A stretch of 24,868 nucleotides of DNA, taken from the IMG/VR virus record IMGVR_UViG_3300023284_000329, positions 1 through 24,868 of that record. The stretch is one strand, 5' to 3'. The notes beneath the pieces are model-generated. The model made no database searches. It saw only the letters and a program-made list of their open reading frames with translations, and was not told where the DNA came from. Origin of the DNA: a virus. Below, in pieces: positions 1 to 8,143 of this stretch (within the stretch, counting starts at the first letter, position 1; every line of letters starts with the position of its first letter). The position numbers and the translations under genes are program-made.

Positions 1-2
1 CG

Positions 3-191
3 AGCGATAATTTAGATTTAGGTAATAAAATGATGGATATAAATAAAAAATCTTTTGATTCAGGTCGGGGTAAGCCAATTTTTTCAGATGAACAAGTTAG
101 AGTGGTTTCAGGGCACGAGGCTGAATCCCAAGTTGAATTAGAAGAATTTAGTGAGAATGACGACGAAGAAAATTTTGATGTTGAAAATTAA
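3..191 (+). CDS. 3' end of an upstream gene, probably the portal protein (partial)
   Basis: This frame is open from the left edge of the window to a TAA at 189-191, so the start lies outside the window. An internal ATG at 30 would give only 53 residues and has a weak ribosome site. The visible tail is hydrophilic and very acidic near its end (EFSENDDEENFDVEN), which suits the disordered C-terminus of a phage portal protein. The next gene overlaps it and encodes a Mu F-like minor head protein, which normally sits directly after the portal gene. The portal assignment therefore rests on gene order, not on a recognised domain. It could also be a small separate acidic protein. Confidence 0.45.
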   Translation, partial: SDNLDLGNKMMDINKKSFDSGRGKPIFSDEQVRVVSGHEAESQVELEEFSENDDEENFDVEN

Positions 192-1167
192 TTCTTTACG
201 TAAGAGCGACATTGGCAATCCGATCGTTCCCCGCAATGCTAAGGATCCGGCGGCGCAATTTAATAACCTTCGAGGTGCAAAAAGGAAATTAGATGCTAGA
301 TATAACCGGATTAAAGTCGGTATTAAGCAATTAATCGGTTCTTTAGATAAGCGCGTAATATCAACTAACATTAAATATGAATATCAAATTGATGCATTAC
401 GCTTTCAAAATATTAATTTATTTATCCAGGAACTTTTATATCAAGAATTACTCGACGGACAAATACAATTATCGCCGCAATGGTGGCTTAACCCTAATTT
501 AACACAGGCTTATGAAGACGGCACCAGTGACGTATTACAATCATCTAAAAACATAGCTACGGTTGAATCTGTTGGCCCTGAGTTATCAAGAACCATGCGA
601 TCAATAACACTTGAGCAATTAGTTTTTAGCCGGGGGTTTCAAACTCGGGTAGGATTAGTTAGATCCCGTGTTTTTGAAGAAATGAAAGGTTTATCTGATT
701 CAACAAGGACCGATTTATCAGAAACATTAGCCAGGGGAATGATTAAAGGCGAAGGTATACGTAAATTAACCGATGATGTTATGAAGCGCGTTAATGTAAG
801 TCACAGTAGGGCTCAACGTATTGCTAGAACTGAAATATTAAACGCATACCGTACCGCTGGTGGTGTTGAAACTGATGAGTTAAACGAAGACGTATATGGT
901 GATTCTGAATGGGGTATGATGCAGTTGTGGTTCTCTGCTTTGGCCCCAACTTCTAGGCGCTGGCATATCGCCCGGCATGGTAAAACTTTTACGACAGACG
1001 ACGTTAGACAGTTTTATTCAGTTAATGCTAATGCTATAAACTGCTTATGTAGCCAAAGTGTTATTTTAGTCAATAAAAGGACTGGCGAAGTGCTCCAACA
1101 AGCTTTACTTGATAGGATGGACAAGCAGCGTAAAACGGCACTTGGTGTTGTTGATAAAGCTGCATAG
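178..1167 (+). CDS. Minor head protein, phage Mu F / SPP1 gp7 family
   Basis: This is a minor capsid protein of the Mu F-like head morphogenesis family; such proteins sit inside the head near the portal and assist assembly or DNA ejection. The family signature is seen in the C-terminal half: RAQRIARTEILNAYRTAGG at about residues 210-228, then a W/H-rich segment with RWHIARHGK near 258-267, and a Cys pair NCLC near 286-289, ending with a beta-rich tail. The N-terminal half is helical. Length (329 aa from ATG 178) fits the family. The frame is also open to ATG 157 and GTG 151. ATG 178 is preferred because it gives a 14-nt overlap with the upstream gene. It is on the + strand, opposite to all other head and tail genes here, and converges on the gene at 1168-1383 with directly adjacent stop codons. 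Confidence 0.85.
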   Translation: MLKINSLRKSDIGNPIVPRNAKDPAAQFNNLRGAKRKLDARYNRIKVGIKQLIGSLDKRVISTNIKYEYQIDALRFQNINLFIQELLYQELLDGQIQLSPQWWLNPNLTQAYEDGTSDVLQSSKNIATVESVGPELSRTMRSITLEQLVFSRGFQTRVGLVRSRVFEEMKGLSDSTRTDLSETLARGMIKGEGIRKLTDDVMKRVNVSHSRAQRIARTEILNAYRTAGGVETDELNEDVYGDSEWGMMQLWFSALAPTSRRWHIARHGKTFTTDDVRQFYSVNANAINCLCSQSVILVNKRTGEVLQQALLDRMDKQRKTALGVVDKAA

Positions 1168-1383
1168 TTACTTAAAAAAACTCTCACTATCAGAATGCGG
1201 CTTGTTTAGCGCTTCAATCCAATGATGTTGGTGTATAGGCTTATCCCAGCGATTAATAAGCATAATATCACCCCCGAAATTAAACCATGCCCACTTGTCA
1301 GGATGACTCGCCATACCCTTGTAAGTTCTAGGCCATTTATTTACGTGATTAACACACCAGTCAATTGCTTGTTTCCTATTCAT
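1168..1383 (-). CDS. Small hypothetical phage protein, Trp-rich (71 aa)
   Basis: The function is not recognised. The protein is 71 residues with six Trp and several His, beginning MNRKQAIDWCVNHVNKWP, a composition common among small phage accessory proteins of unknown role. There is no membrane segment. The ATG at 1383 is preceded by AGG about 8 nt upstream. A promoter-like element with TATTGTGTTTAA (minus strand, 1424-1413) lies just upstream and would give a leader of about 28 nt, so it is probably transcribed alone rather than as the end of the tail operon. Its stop directly abuts the stop of the convergent Mu F-like gene. Confidence 0.6.
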   Translation of the reverse strand: MNRKQAIDWCVNHVNKWPRTYKGMASHPDKWAWFNFGGDIMLINRWDKPIHQHHWIEALNKPHSDSESFFK

Positions 1384-1412
1384 ATAAAACCTATTTTTTT
1401 GTTAATTTGATA

Positions 1413-1443
1413 TTAAACACAATATACATTAGAATAAACGTAA
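1413..1443 (-). promoter_or_regulatory. Promoter/operator-like direct repeat upstream of the 71-aa gene
   Basis: Read on the minus strand, the half-sites TTACGTTTAT (1443-1434) and TTGTGTTTAA (1422-1413) repeat with a 21-bp period, the second lying in TATTGTGTTTAA. The arrangement and spacing match the element at 20694-20724. The -10-like hexamer would be TATTGT or TATATT. No good -35 hexamer is visible, so activity may depend on a regulator. Confidence 0.5.
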
Positions 1444-1450
1444 TGTATAT
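1422..1450. repeat. Perfect 10-bp inverted repeat with 9-bp spacer
   Basis: ATATACATTA at 1422-1431 and TAATGTATAT at 1441-1450 are perfect inverted repeats around GAATAAACG. They lie between the divergent genes 1383(-) and 1456(+) and overlap the direct-repeat promoter motif. They could be an operator or an RNA hairpin just before the start of the + gene. No T-tract follows, so a terminator is unlikely. Confidence 0.5.
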
Positions 1451-1455
1451 AAATA

Positions 1456-1695
1456 ATGGATTTACAGATGCTTACCCAAGAATGTAGAGCGAGACAAAAG
1501 CAAGCTGAAGCGGAAATGTTAGAAGTAGAAAAAAAATATAATAGAGCTAGCATATTATATTCTATAGCCAAAGTTATTTGGCAAAGACTATCAAATACAA
1601 GAAAAAATCAAAAAATTTGTGATGAGAGAAAAAGACACTGCGAAGCAATGTCTTTAACTGTTGATCAAGATGATGATGATGATGATGAATATTAA
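1456..1695 (+). CDS. Small coiled-coil protein with poly-Asp tail (79 aa)
   Basis: The function is not recognised. The protein is charged and predicted to be mostly helical, with heptad-like character over residues 8-60, and ends in a run of Asp encoded by a GAT microsatellite (1668-1688). ATG 1456 has little upstream Shine-Dalgarno sequence. ATG 1468, preceded by GGA 7 nt upstream, is an equally good start and would remove four residues. The stop TAA (1693-1695) overlaps the stop of the convergent tail fibre gene (1694-1692). Coding potential is supported by fit between neighbours more than by homology, so confidence is moderate. Confidence 0.5.
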   Translation: MDLQMLTQECRARQKQAEAEMLEVEKKYNRASILYSIAKVIWQRLSNTRKNQKICDERKRHCEAMSLTVDQDDDDDDEY

Positions 1696-3287
1696 CCAGA
1701 TAAAAAATCAACTTCTCTATCATTAAGTGCAAAATCGTATATGCGAAAATCTGTTATGTGACCGTACATAGGTATAGCTCCGGTATCGTCTGTTCCTATG
1801 AAAACTACTTCAGTTAGATCGATAGTGTCTGTAGGGGTTGGTGTTTGCTGATCGTCAAAAATAGAATCACCGTATGCTTTTAAAACACCAGATTCTGAGA
1901 CTAGCGCGATAGAATGCTCAACACCTATAGTCAAATCAGGTGTTGTGCTTTCTTCACCTGCTCCTGAAGATCCTGAACGGTACACCACCGATCCGGTTAT
2001 CCTTGAAGAAAAAGCACCAAATTTATTAACGGCACCTAATGTACTTTTAGTTTGAATTAAAAATTGATTTACACCTGTGTCACCTAGAAGTTTGTACTTC
2101 ATAAAAAATGAGTTATCACCCTCCGCTAAACTTAGGTAATTATTTAAAACTAAAAACTTAATTTTGTCTATGGTCCGGGGTTCTGCTGTTGCTGTAGTTT
2201 GTATGCTACTTGATGCAAACCCTAACGGTTCCAATTGACCCCTCCAAATTAAATTACCCTTGATACCGTCACCCAGGGTAATTACCGTATCACTATTTTG
2301 TAAGCGAGAATGAATAGACGTATCACTATTAGTGGTAAAAGATAATTTCAGTCTAACCCAACCATCTGTTAATTTTTCAAACTCCCCTTTAAGTCCTACA
2401 CTTGGAAAATCACCGAAATTTGTGACCACTAGTGTTTCACTAGAAAAAGTATAAATCAGATCAGCCCCATTTGAAGAAAAGTCACCCTGTACAACTAATC
2501 TCATACGATTATAATCGGTTTCTTTAACATACGCAGACCACGTATATACTATGGGTGAAGCTGCCTTAACTAAAACTTGTCTAGCTTGGCCCGCTGTAAG
2601 GCTGGCGGCATTATCTATAATTAACTTATCAGCGGTAGCCGTCAAATCTGGTGCATTAGCTGTATTGGCCGTAATAGTGGCCGATTCTTTAACCCAAGCA
2701 GCATTGTCATACTCATCAGATCGTATCAAAAGGTTAGTGCTTGGTCCCTCATACAAAATACCGTCTCTATCTTCACGCAGCGTGTCAATTGCGGCTGTTC
2801 TAACAATACCGTATCTATCAACGAACGTAGCTATTGTACTTCTCAAGGTAGTCAATGTTCCCGCCAAGGTATCAACTGTTTTATTCTTTTTAAATAAGCT
2901 GACTAATGGACTGTCAAGTTTTGATTGTCTTATACCTATACCTGAACTCAAATCAAAAGGCTCGACAAAATTCAAATCAGGTGTTGATCCAACTGTTAAT
3001 GGCAATGTTGATGTTATTTTTGATTTGTATGCAGTGGTATTAAATACCATAAACTGGTTAAAAGCGGTAAAAGTCTGGCCAGAAGCCCACACACCACCAT
3101 TAACAGCAGTCATAATAAAGTTTTGTTCTAATTGTGAAACTGACAGTAATTCTTTACCAATTCTACTAGTAACGGTTTCAGTGCCGTTAATAAGAGAGTC
3201 TAGCGTTGATGAATTACATTCTAACGCGGCATCACTTGTCGTACCAAGTTCTTCTGATGCTGATATTGTGCATGATGCTATCGCCAT
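1692..3287 (-). CDS. Tail fibre/receptor-binding protein with LamG/ConA-like C-terminus
   Basis: This is a probable tail fibre or tip protein that contacts the host surface. Residues 1-115 form an N-terminal module also present in the protein encoded at 4124-5614: GTTS...CNSST, then GVW.SGQTFTAFNQFMVF and TLP.TVG.TPDL.FVEP. That pattern is typical of the virion-attachment N-termini of phage tail spikes and fibres. Residues about 170-385 match the common fibre domain with EGPSTNLLIRSDEYDNAAW, followed by beta-rich carbohydrate-binding-like sequence. Residues about 390-531 look like a LamG/concanavalin-like jelly roll, ending with DFRIYDFALNDREVDFLSG. AAGGT precedes the ATG at 3287. It is the last gene of the - strand tail operon, and no terminator is visible after it. 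Confidence 0.8.
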   Translation of the reverse strand: MAIASCTISASEELGTTSDAALECNSSTLDSLINGTETVTSRIGKELLSVSQLEQNFIMTAVNGGVWASGQTFTAFNQFMVFNTTAYKSKITSTLPLTVGSTPDLNFVEPFDLSSGIGIRQSKLDSPLVSLFKKNKTVDTLAGTLTTLRSTIATFVDRYGIVRTAAIDTLREDRDGILYEGPSTNLLIRSDEYDNAAWVKESATITANTANAPDLTATADKLIIDNAASLTAGQARQVLVKAASPIVYTWSAYVKETDYNRMRLVVQGDFSSNGADLIYTFSSETLVVTNFGDFPSVGLKGEFEKLTDGWVRLKLSFTTNSDTSIHSRLQNSDTVITLGDGIKGNLIWRGQLEPLGFASSSIQTTATAEPRTIDKIKFLVLNNYLSLAEGDNSFFMKYKLLGDTGVNQFLIQTKSTLGAVNKFGAFSSRITGSVVYRSGSSGAGEESTTPDLTIGVEHSIALVSESGVLKAYGDSIFDDQQTPTPTDTIDLTEVVFIGTDDTGAIPMYGHITDFRIYDFALNDREVDFLSG

Positions 3288-3310
3288 TTTATTACCTTAA
3301 ATTTTATAAA

Positions 3311-4120
3311 TTATATATATACAACAAATGAAAAGCGTTGTGATCCAACTAATGCATTAACATCGACAGCGGCGCTTGTCGTAAAATCAAAAAAACCCAC
3401 ACTAATTTTTCCTGTCGATGTTGTATACCTGGCCTCTATATAGTACTTTGTCGCTGCGCCTGATCTAATGGGTGTTAATTGAACTTTTCCCCTAAATGGC
3501 ATGCTTGCTTCCATATGTGGTCCAATGTCAAGCTCTCCAGTTCCCGCATTTCTTACTATTGCAGCAGAGTCAACATTGAAATGATCACCATCGGTTAACA
3601 AGGTATAAACCCCTGCGGTTATATCAATATCACCATCCATTAAAACGCGCCTAGATGCCAATATCCCATTGGATACTCTGGCCCTTGGTCTGTAGAATTG
3701 GCATTGTGAATTTCTAGTAGTAGAAGAACCAAAAACTATTCTAATAGCTTGCATTGCAAACCCTTCATTAAAGGGTGCGGTCCAAACCAAAGGGAGTTGA
3801 TCATTGAATGCATCACCCTGTACAAATATTTCAGCAACACGAGTACCAATAGGTGACTCTATGTAAATAGATCCCCTTGTGTCTTCTGTGTCAAAACCTG
3901 TTAAATTTCTAGCTTGCACATCAATTATTATAGTCTCAGAAGGGGCCAGGCTTAAATCGTGATAAATTAATGCACCGCTAACATTGTCACCAATACATTC
4001 GACCAAATCACCATCAGATTGAGCGTTTTCTGGGTTTCCTTGATATGTGATTGAGCCTGTTCCTGTTATATCTTCTGTCCAAGGCTCTACATTGAATAAT
4101 TTATTAAGTGGTATTTGCAT
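3311..4120 (-). CDS. Tail-tip/fibre-associated protein, unknown fold (269 aa)
   Basis: The family is not recognised. It is beta-rich with few Lys, no membrane segment and no signal peptide, resembling virion structural proteins. The second half (for example VYTLLTDGDHFNVDS and the C-terminal GSQRFSFVVYI) resembles jelly-roll or trimerising decoration domains, but this is an impression only. It lies between two fibre genes that share an N-terminal module and lacks that module itself, so it may be a partner subunit or a separate side fibre. AAGGT precedes ATG 4120, and the gene starts 3 nt after the preceding gene ends. Confidence 0.65.
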   Translation of the reverse strand: MQIPLNKLFNVEPWTEDITGTGSITYQGNPENAQSDGDLVECIGDNVSGALIYHDLSLAPSETIIIDVQARNLTGFDTEDTRGSIYIESPIGTRVAEIFVQGDAFNDQLPLVWTAPFNEGFAMQAIRIVFGSSTTRNSQCQFYRPRARVSNGILASRRVLMDGDIDITAGVYTLLTDGDHFNVDSAAIVRNAGTGELDIGPHMEASMPFRGKVQLTPIRSGAATKYYIEARYTTSTGKISVGFFDFTTSAAVDVNALVGSQRFSFVVYI

Positions 4121-4123
4121 TTT

Positions 4124-5614
4124 TTACCTTATATTGCTGTTGGTATGTAATTTGTGGATCCCAATTTCTGACATGTTCACAATCTCTTTTCCCTTGTCAG
4201 ATGTAAACCCTATGCAACTAACACCAAAAGAATGGCACACTGCAACATCAGTTGGATCAGCTAACCAGTCAGATAATGATTTAGATAACACTGGTTGCCT
4301 ATTTGAACCAAGTGATAGTTTTCTTAATGTTTCCAAATCGACTATATTTGCCAGAGGAGTATTCGAGGCCAAAGACAAACCACATTGATTATCTAATCCT
4401 TTAATCGTAATTAAGTCAGCTATAAAAAAAGATGAATAGGTAACACTATTTGACATTTTGTATTTTTTAACTAGATCCGTCATTATTTTAAATTTAGCTG
4501 TTGTTAAAACTCCGTAATTTTTCATCTCTAATTCAAGTTTAACGCCTCGTGCAGCAGCAGCTTTAATTATATCCTCTAATGTTGGTATTCTTACACCTTC
4601 TTCATATATTGTACCAATAGTTCTATCGAATTTAACGGCTTGTAATTGTGCAAAAGTTAATGATGTTACTGTGCCGGTGCCATCTGTTAAGTCGTCTATC
4701 GTTTGATCATGAATCAGAACAGCTACATTGTCTGAAGATATTTGAACGTCTGCTTCCCAAAATGTTTTATTTACTGGGTTTGTAGTTTTTTGCGCCCCAG
4801 TAAAAGAAAGTAACGTATTTTCTGGAAAATGAGTAGCTAAACCTCTGTGTATTGATGTTTCCCAATCAGTAGTGAAAGCATCTGATCCAAATGTTGGAAA
4901 AAATACATCATATTTAGGGCTTATATTCGGGATAAATGCGGCTTGTCTTAATGTAATTATGTATCCTAAAACTATCGTGTCAGTCTCAGAATAAGGAACA
5001 TTAAGTGTTTCTAGCCTTACCTCTTGACCAATTAGTTTAAATTCAACCCCGTTAACATCATATACTTTGGCTGTGTTTACATCTACAGTCCCAGCATTCC
5101 CAATGACAGTAAATCCAGTGGCACCAAATATCCCACCAAAATTATCACCTGAAAAAATACCATCTTCAGTAGTGATTATTTTTGCATCAACAAGATCAGC
5201 AGTTAATACACTAGAAATCATATCAAATGACACCGATGATATTGTTATTACTGTGACAGGCTCAACGAAATCAAGATCAGGCGTCGCACCTACTATAAAT
5301 GGTAATGTAGTGGTAACTTTTGGTTTATACGCAGTTCCAGAAAAAACCATAAACTGATTAAATCCGGTGAAAATTTGCCCGGTATCCCATATGCCGTCGT
5401 TTATTGCAGTTATTGTATAATTAGATTCTAGCTGTGTTAAGGTATTTAATTGATTGCCAAGTCTATTAATTACCACATCAGTTGAATTTACGACTAGATC
5501 TATAGTTGATGAATTACAAGCTAATGCATTTGCGCTAGTTGTGCCTAATGTTTCGGCTTTAGAGTCTGCGCACGAGGTAGCTACGTCTGTGCAATCTGTA
5601 CTTTCACAAGCCAT
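4124..5614 (-). CDS. Tail protein with glycerophosphodiester phosphodiesterase (GDPD) domain
   Basis: This is a virion tail protein predicted to hydrolyse glycerophosphodiester bonds, so it may process a glycerophosphate-containing surface polymer or lipid headgroup during adsorption. Residues 1-120 are the same attachment module as in the protein at 1692-3287. After a linker, residues about 253-490 match the GDPD TIM barrel: IHRG near 255-258, PENT near 265, WEADVQ near 287, LIHD near 301-304 followed by LTDGTGTVTSLT, then IPTLEDII and LELEMKN near 360. The catalytic His pair and acidic metal ligands known in the family are all present, so it looks active. AAGGA precedes ATG 5614. The N-terminus is Cys-rich (four Cys in the first 15 residues), which is unusual for a phage fibre. 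Confidence 0.85.
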   Translation of the reverse strand: MACESTDCTDVATSCADSKAETLGTTSANALACNSSTIDLVVNSTDVVINRLGNQLNTLTQLESNYTITAINDGIWDTGQIFTGFNQFMVFSGTAYKPKVTTTLPFIVGATPDLDFVEPVTVITISSVSFDMISSVLTADLVDAKIITTEDGIFSGDNFGGIFGATGFTVIGNAGTVDVNTAKVYDVNGVEFKLIGQEVRLETLNVPYSETDTIVLGYIITLRQAAFIPNISPKYDVFFPTFGSDAFTTDWETSIHRGLATHFPENTLLSFTGAQKTTNPVNKTFWEADVQISSDNVAVLIHDQTIDDLTDGTGTVTSLTFAQLQAVKFDRTIGTIYEEGVRIPTLEDIIKAAAARGVKLELEMKNYGVLTTAKFKIMTDLVKKYKMSNSVTYSSFFIADLITIKGLDNQCGLSLASNTPLANIVDLETLRKLSLGSNRQPVLSKSLSDWLADPTDVAVCHSFGVSCIGFTSDKGKEIVNMSEIGIHKLHTNSNIR

Positions 5615-5625
5615 TATGTTTTCCT

Positions 5626-8139
5626 TTAATCAAAAGCGTAAATTCTATCATCATATGTTACCATAGTTAATTGAACATTATTACCGCGCGCTTCTTTTTC
5701 TATCAATGTCCATCTAGCAGCATCAAGATCAATCGTTGTACCTATAATATACCTAGAGCCTGTCTGAATGTTAAAACCAAGAACTGAATCACGAACAAAT
5801 GCTTGACCTATATTTGAACTCTGAAATTTAAAAGGTTGCCCGGAAACCTCAGTTATTGAAAAAGGCCCAACTTTTGTTCCATCACCTAGCATGTAATGAA
5901 TAAATAAAGTTCCAACACTAAAATCAATTGATTCGCTTGTAGTGGCAACATCACCATTAATTGCTAATATTTCACCGTCAAAAACATCAGAGCTGTATTG
6001 TTCAGCATATAAAACCATATCACCCTTATCTAATAGCATTCCGGCAGGTAACATCGTTTCAGTAAGTGCATAGCGTTGATAGATTAGCTTTCTAATTTCC
6101 AGTTCAGCTCGGTTAATTGCATTTGATTCTTCGCTACAACCTGCAAGTTCCATTGTTCTTGGGTTCTTTCCTACTGCGTCGATAATTAATGGGTTTTCAG
6201 GGTCAGGGCTATTTATATCAAATGTTCTAAATATATATGCTTTTTTATTCGTTAAAGTGTCTACAAATTCAACCTTTACTGAGTCAAAAGATTCTAATAA
6301 TTGCGGATTGTAACTAACCGAATATTCACGATCATTAAAAGATATATCTCTTCTTGTTATTGTGGTTGATGCAAAAGGCCTGATATCATCCCTGGCAAAT
6401 CGATAAACATCACCATCTAGCCATTTAAAGCAACGTGCAACTTGTAGTATTGTATCCATTCGTTCATCCAATGAGACGTCAAGATCATCAAATGTAAAAT
6501 CAAATGTTGCAAGTTCAGGATTGATTTCATCAAGTCTATTTTGTATTTCGTATAATTCATCTAATGCTAATGTATTAGGATCAAGACCAAATATATCAAC
6601 ATACAAATGAAGTAATGCATCAGCCATTTTTCTAGATGCTGATGGAATTGTGACAACGTTAACACCGTCGTAAGTTATCAATTTGCTGGTTAGTGATAAG
6701 TTTATTTTGTTTTCTCTTAAAGATGTTGCGTTTACTGTGGCGGGCATAGTTATTTCAATTAACGTGTTATTCCCAAAGTTTACGTCGGTAAACCTATTTA
6801 TTGCATAAGCAGCATCAATTATCGTTTTATCTGGCTCTGATGCGCTGTTCAAACTTGAATCAGTTCTTGAGATTGTAAAATTATAAAATCCTTCTACTAG
6901 CACGGCTTTGAACGTCAAAAATTGTTGTTCTAATGTATCTCTTGTTATTGAAAAAGAAAATGATAGTTGAGGTCCAGATATTGGATCTCCATTTGGACCA
7001 TCAAGTTCTTGCATTAATAAGAAAAAATCAACCGTTCCTTTTAATCCGCTTGGGAAAGTAAAATTAAGCCATAGTTCTTGCATTTCAATAGCGACACCGA
7101 TAGGCCCAAGTGAAGTGCCAATCTTTTCAGTAACATCAAAAGGCGTATTATAGTTATAGGTATCATTTACATCTTTCTCACCTGTAAAGTTAAATAATGT
7201 AATAGTGTAAAATGTCAAACCACCATCTAAAACAATGGTATTTACAATTCCTGATCCGCTTGTGCTTAATTGAACGCCAACTCCTATAAAATCTGCCTTA
7301 TAATTAACATCTATAACAAATTGAGCAATAGCAGAGTCAAAATCTGATTTTAAGCTGTCAGAATTTGTATCCTTTATAACTTGGAATGTGAATGTATTAC
7401 CTATAAAAGTTGTTAAATTTGTGCCATTTTCTGTTAATTCGTATAGCGTTCCATCATCTCCATTATTTATAGCGAGTATTTCTTGCCCATCTATCTCATT
7501 TGTTGCGAAAGATGTTATTACATTTGGAACGGTAACAACCCTATCGACGGGCTCGTAAATAGTTGATGATGAATCAGTAAAGTTTGAAAATGGCGTATCT
7601 CCTGCCCTTATTGATGCTATATCAAATAACCCTATTCCGATATTCATTAATTGAGTAAATATTTTTTTATTGTCGATAAATTCGGTGATTGGCTCACCTG
7701 TCAAATCTGGATAAGATATCGGGCTACCAAAAATCGTAGGTAATGCTTGATATGGTCTTGCTATATTTGTTTGCCCTTGGAGATTATTATTAGGGCTATT
7801 TTTTTGTTGTCCTACGTTACCAGGAATTTTAGGTTTTAATAATACTATTGCGGCGACTGCGACTACAGCAATTGCAATCACAGCAATTACACCAAGGGCT
7901 TTAACTTCATTAACAATAGTCACCACATCATCATTGTGCAACGGTCCAAATAGATTTTGATCCAGATCGGAACTTATATTTATTTTTTCGTTATTTATAT
8001 AAATAACTGAGCAATCAGGATCAATGCCACCAGGAAAATGTTTCATTAACATTTCTGTAGCGGTAACATTATCATTAAAGCAAAATATCTCTTTACCAGT
8101 TACGTTATGCTGTCCATTTTGAATAATTAATTTAGGCAT
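5626..8139 (-). CDS. Tail hub / host-specificity protein, TipJ (gpJ-like) family
   Basis: This is the central tail-tip protein at the distal end of the tail tube, which carries the fibres and takes part in host recognition and penetration. At 837 aa it follows the known TipJ plan. Residues 1-78 are a small ubiquitin-like/gpI-like domain. Residues 81-102 are a strongly hydrophobic segment (ALGVIAVIAIAVVAVAAIVL). Then comes the family motif around 115-170: SPNNNLQGQTNIARPYQ, LPTIFG, and later IRAGDTPFSNF. The central part carries beta-rich hub domains, with IYEPVDRVV near residue 190 and RFARDDIRP near 590. It directly follows the NlpC/P60 gene (4-nt gap), as in lambda-like tail modules. The ATG at 8139 has only a weak GGG upstream, consistent with translational coupling. 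Confidence 0.85.
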   Translation of the reverse strand: MPKLIIQNGQHNVTGKEIFCFNDNVTATEMLMKHFPGGIDPDCSVIYINNEKINISSDLDQNLFGPLHNDDVVTIVNEVKALGVIAVIAIAVVAVAAIVLLKPKIPGNVGQQKNSPNNNLQGQTNIARPYQALPTIFGSPISYPDLTGEPITEFIDNKKIFTQLMNIGIGLFDIASIRAGDTPFSNFTDSSSTIYEPVDRVVTVPNVITSFATNEIDGQEILAINNGDDGTLYELTENGTNLTTFIGNTFTFQVIKDTNSDSLKSDFDSAIAQFVIDVNYKADFIGVGVQLSTSGSGIVNTIVLDGGLTFYTITLFNFTGEKDVNDTYNYNTPFDVTEKIGTSLGPIGVAIEMQELWLNFTFPSGLKGTVDFFLLMQELDGPNGDPISGPQLSFSFSITRDTLEQQFLTFKAVLVEGFYNFTISRTDSSLNSASEPDKTIIDAAYAINRFTDVNFGNNTLIEITMPATVNATSLRENKINLSLTSKLITYDGVNVVTIPSASRKMADALLHLYVDIFGLDPNTLALDELYEIQNRLDEINPELATFDFTFDDLDVSLDERMDTILQVARCFKWLDGDVYRFARDDIRPFASTTITRRDISFNDREYSVSYNPQLLESFDSVKVEFVDTLTNKKAYIFRTFDINSPDPENPLIIDAVGKNPRTMELAGCSEESNAINRAELEIRKLIYQRYALTETMLPAGMLLDKGDMVLYAEQYSSDVFDGEILAINGDVATTSESIDFSVGTLFIHYMLGDGTKVGPFSITEVSGQPFKFQSSNIGQAFVRDSVLGFNIQTGSRYIIGTTIDLDAARWTLIEKEARGNNVQLTMVTYDDRIYAFD

Positions 8140-8143
8140 TAAT

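Noticed and set aside
2551-3300. Long + strand open frame (249 aa) opposite the tail fibre gene
   Set aside because: It is antisense to a fibre gene with recognised domains, lacks a ribosome site, and has no family-like pattern.
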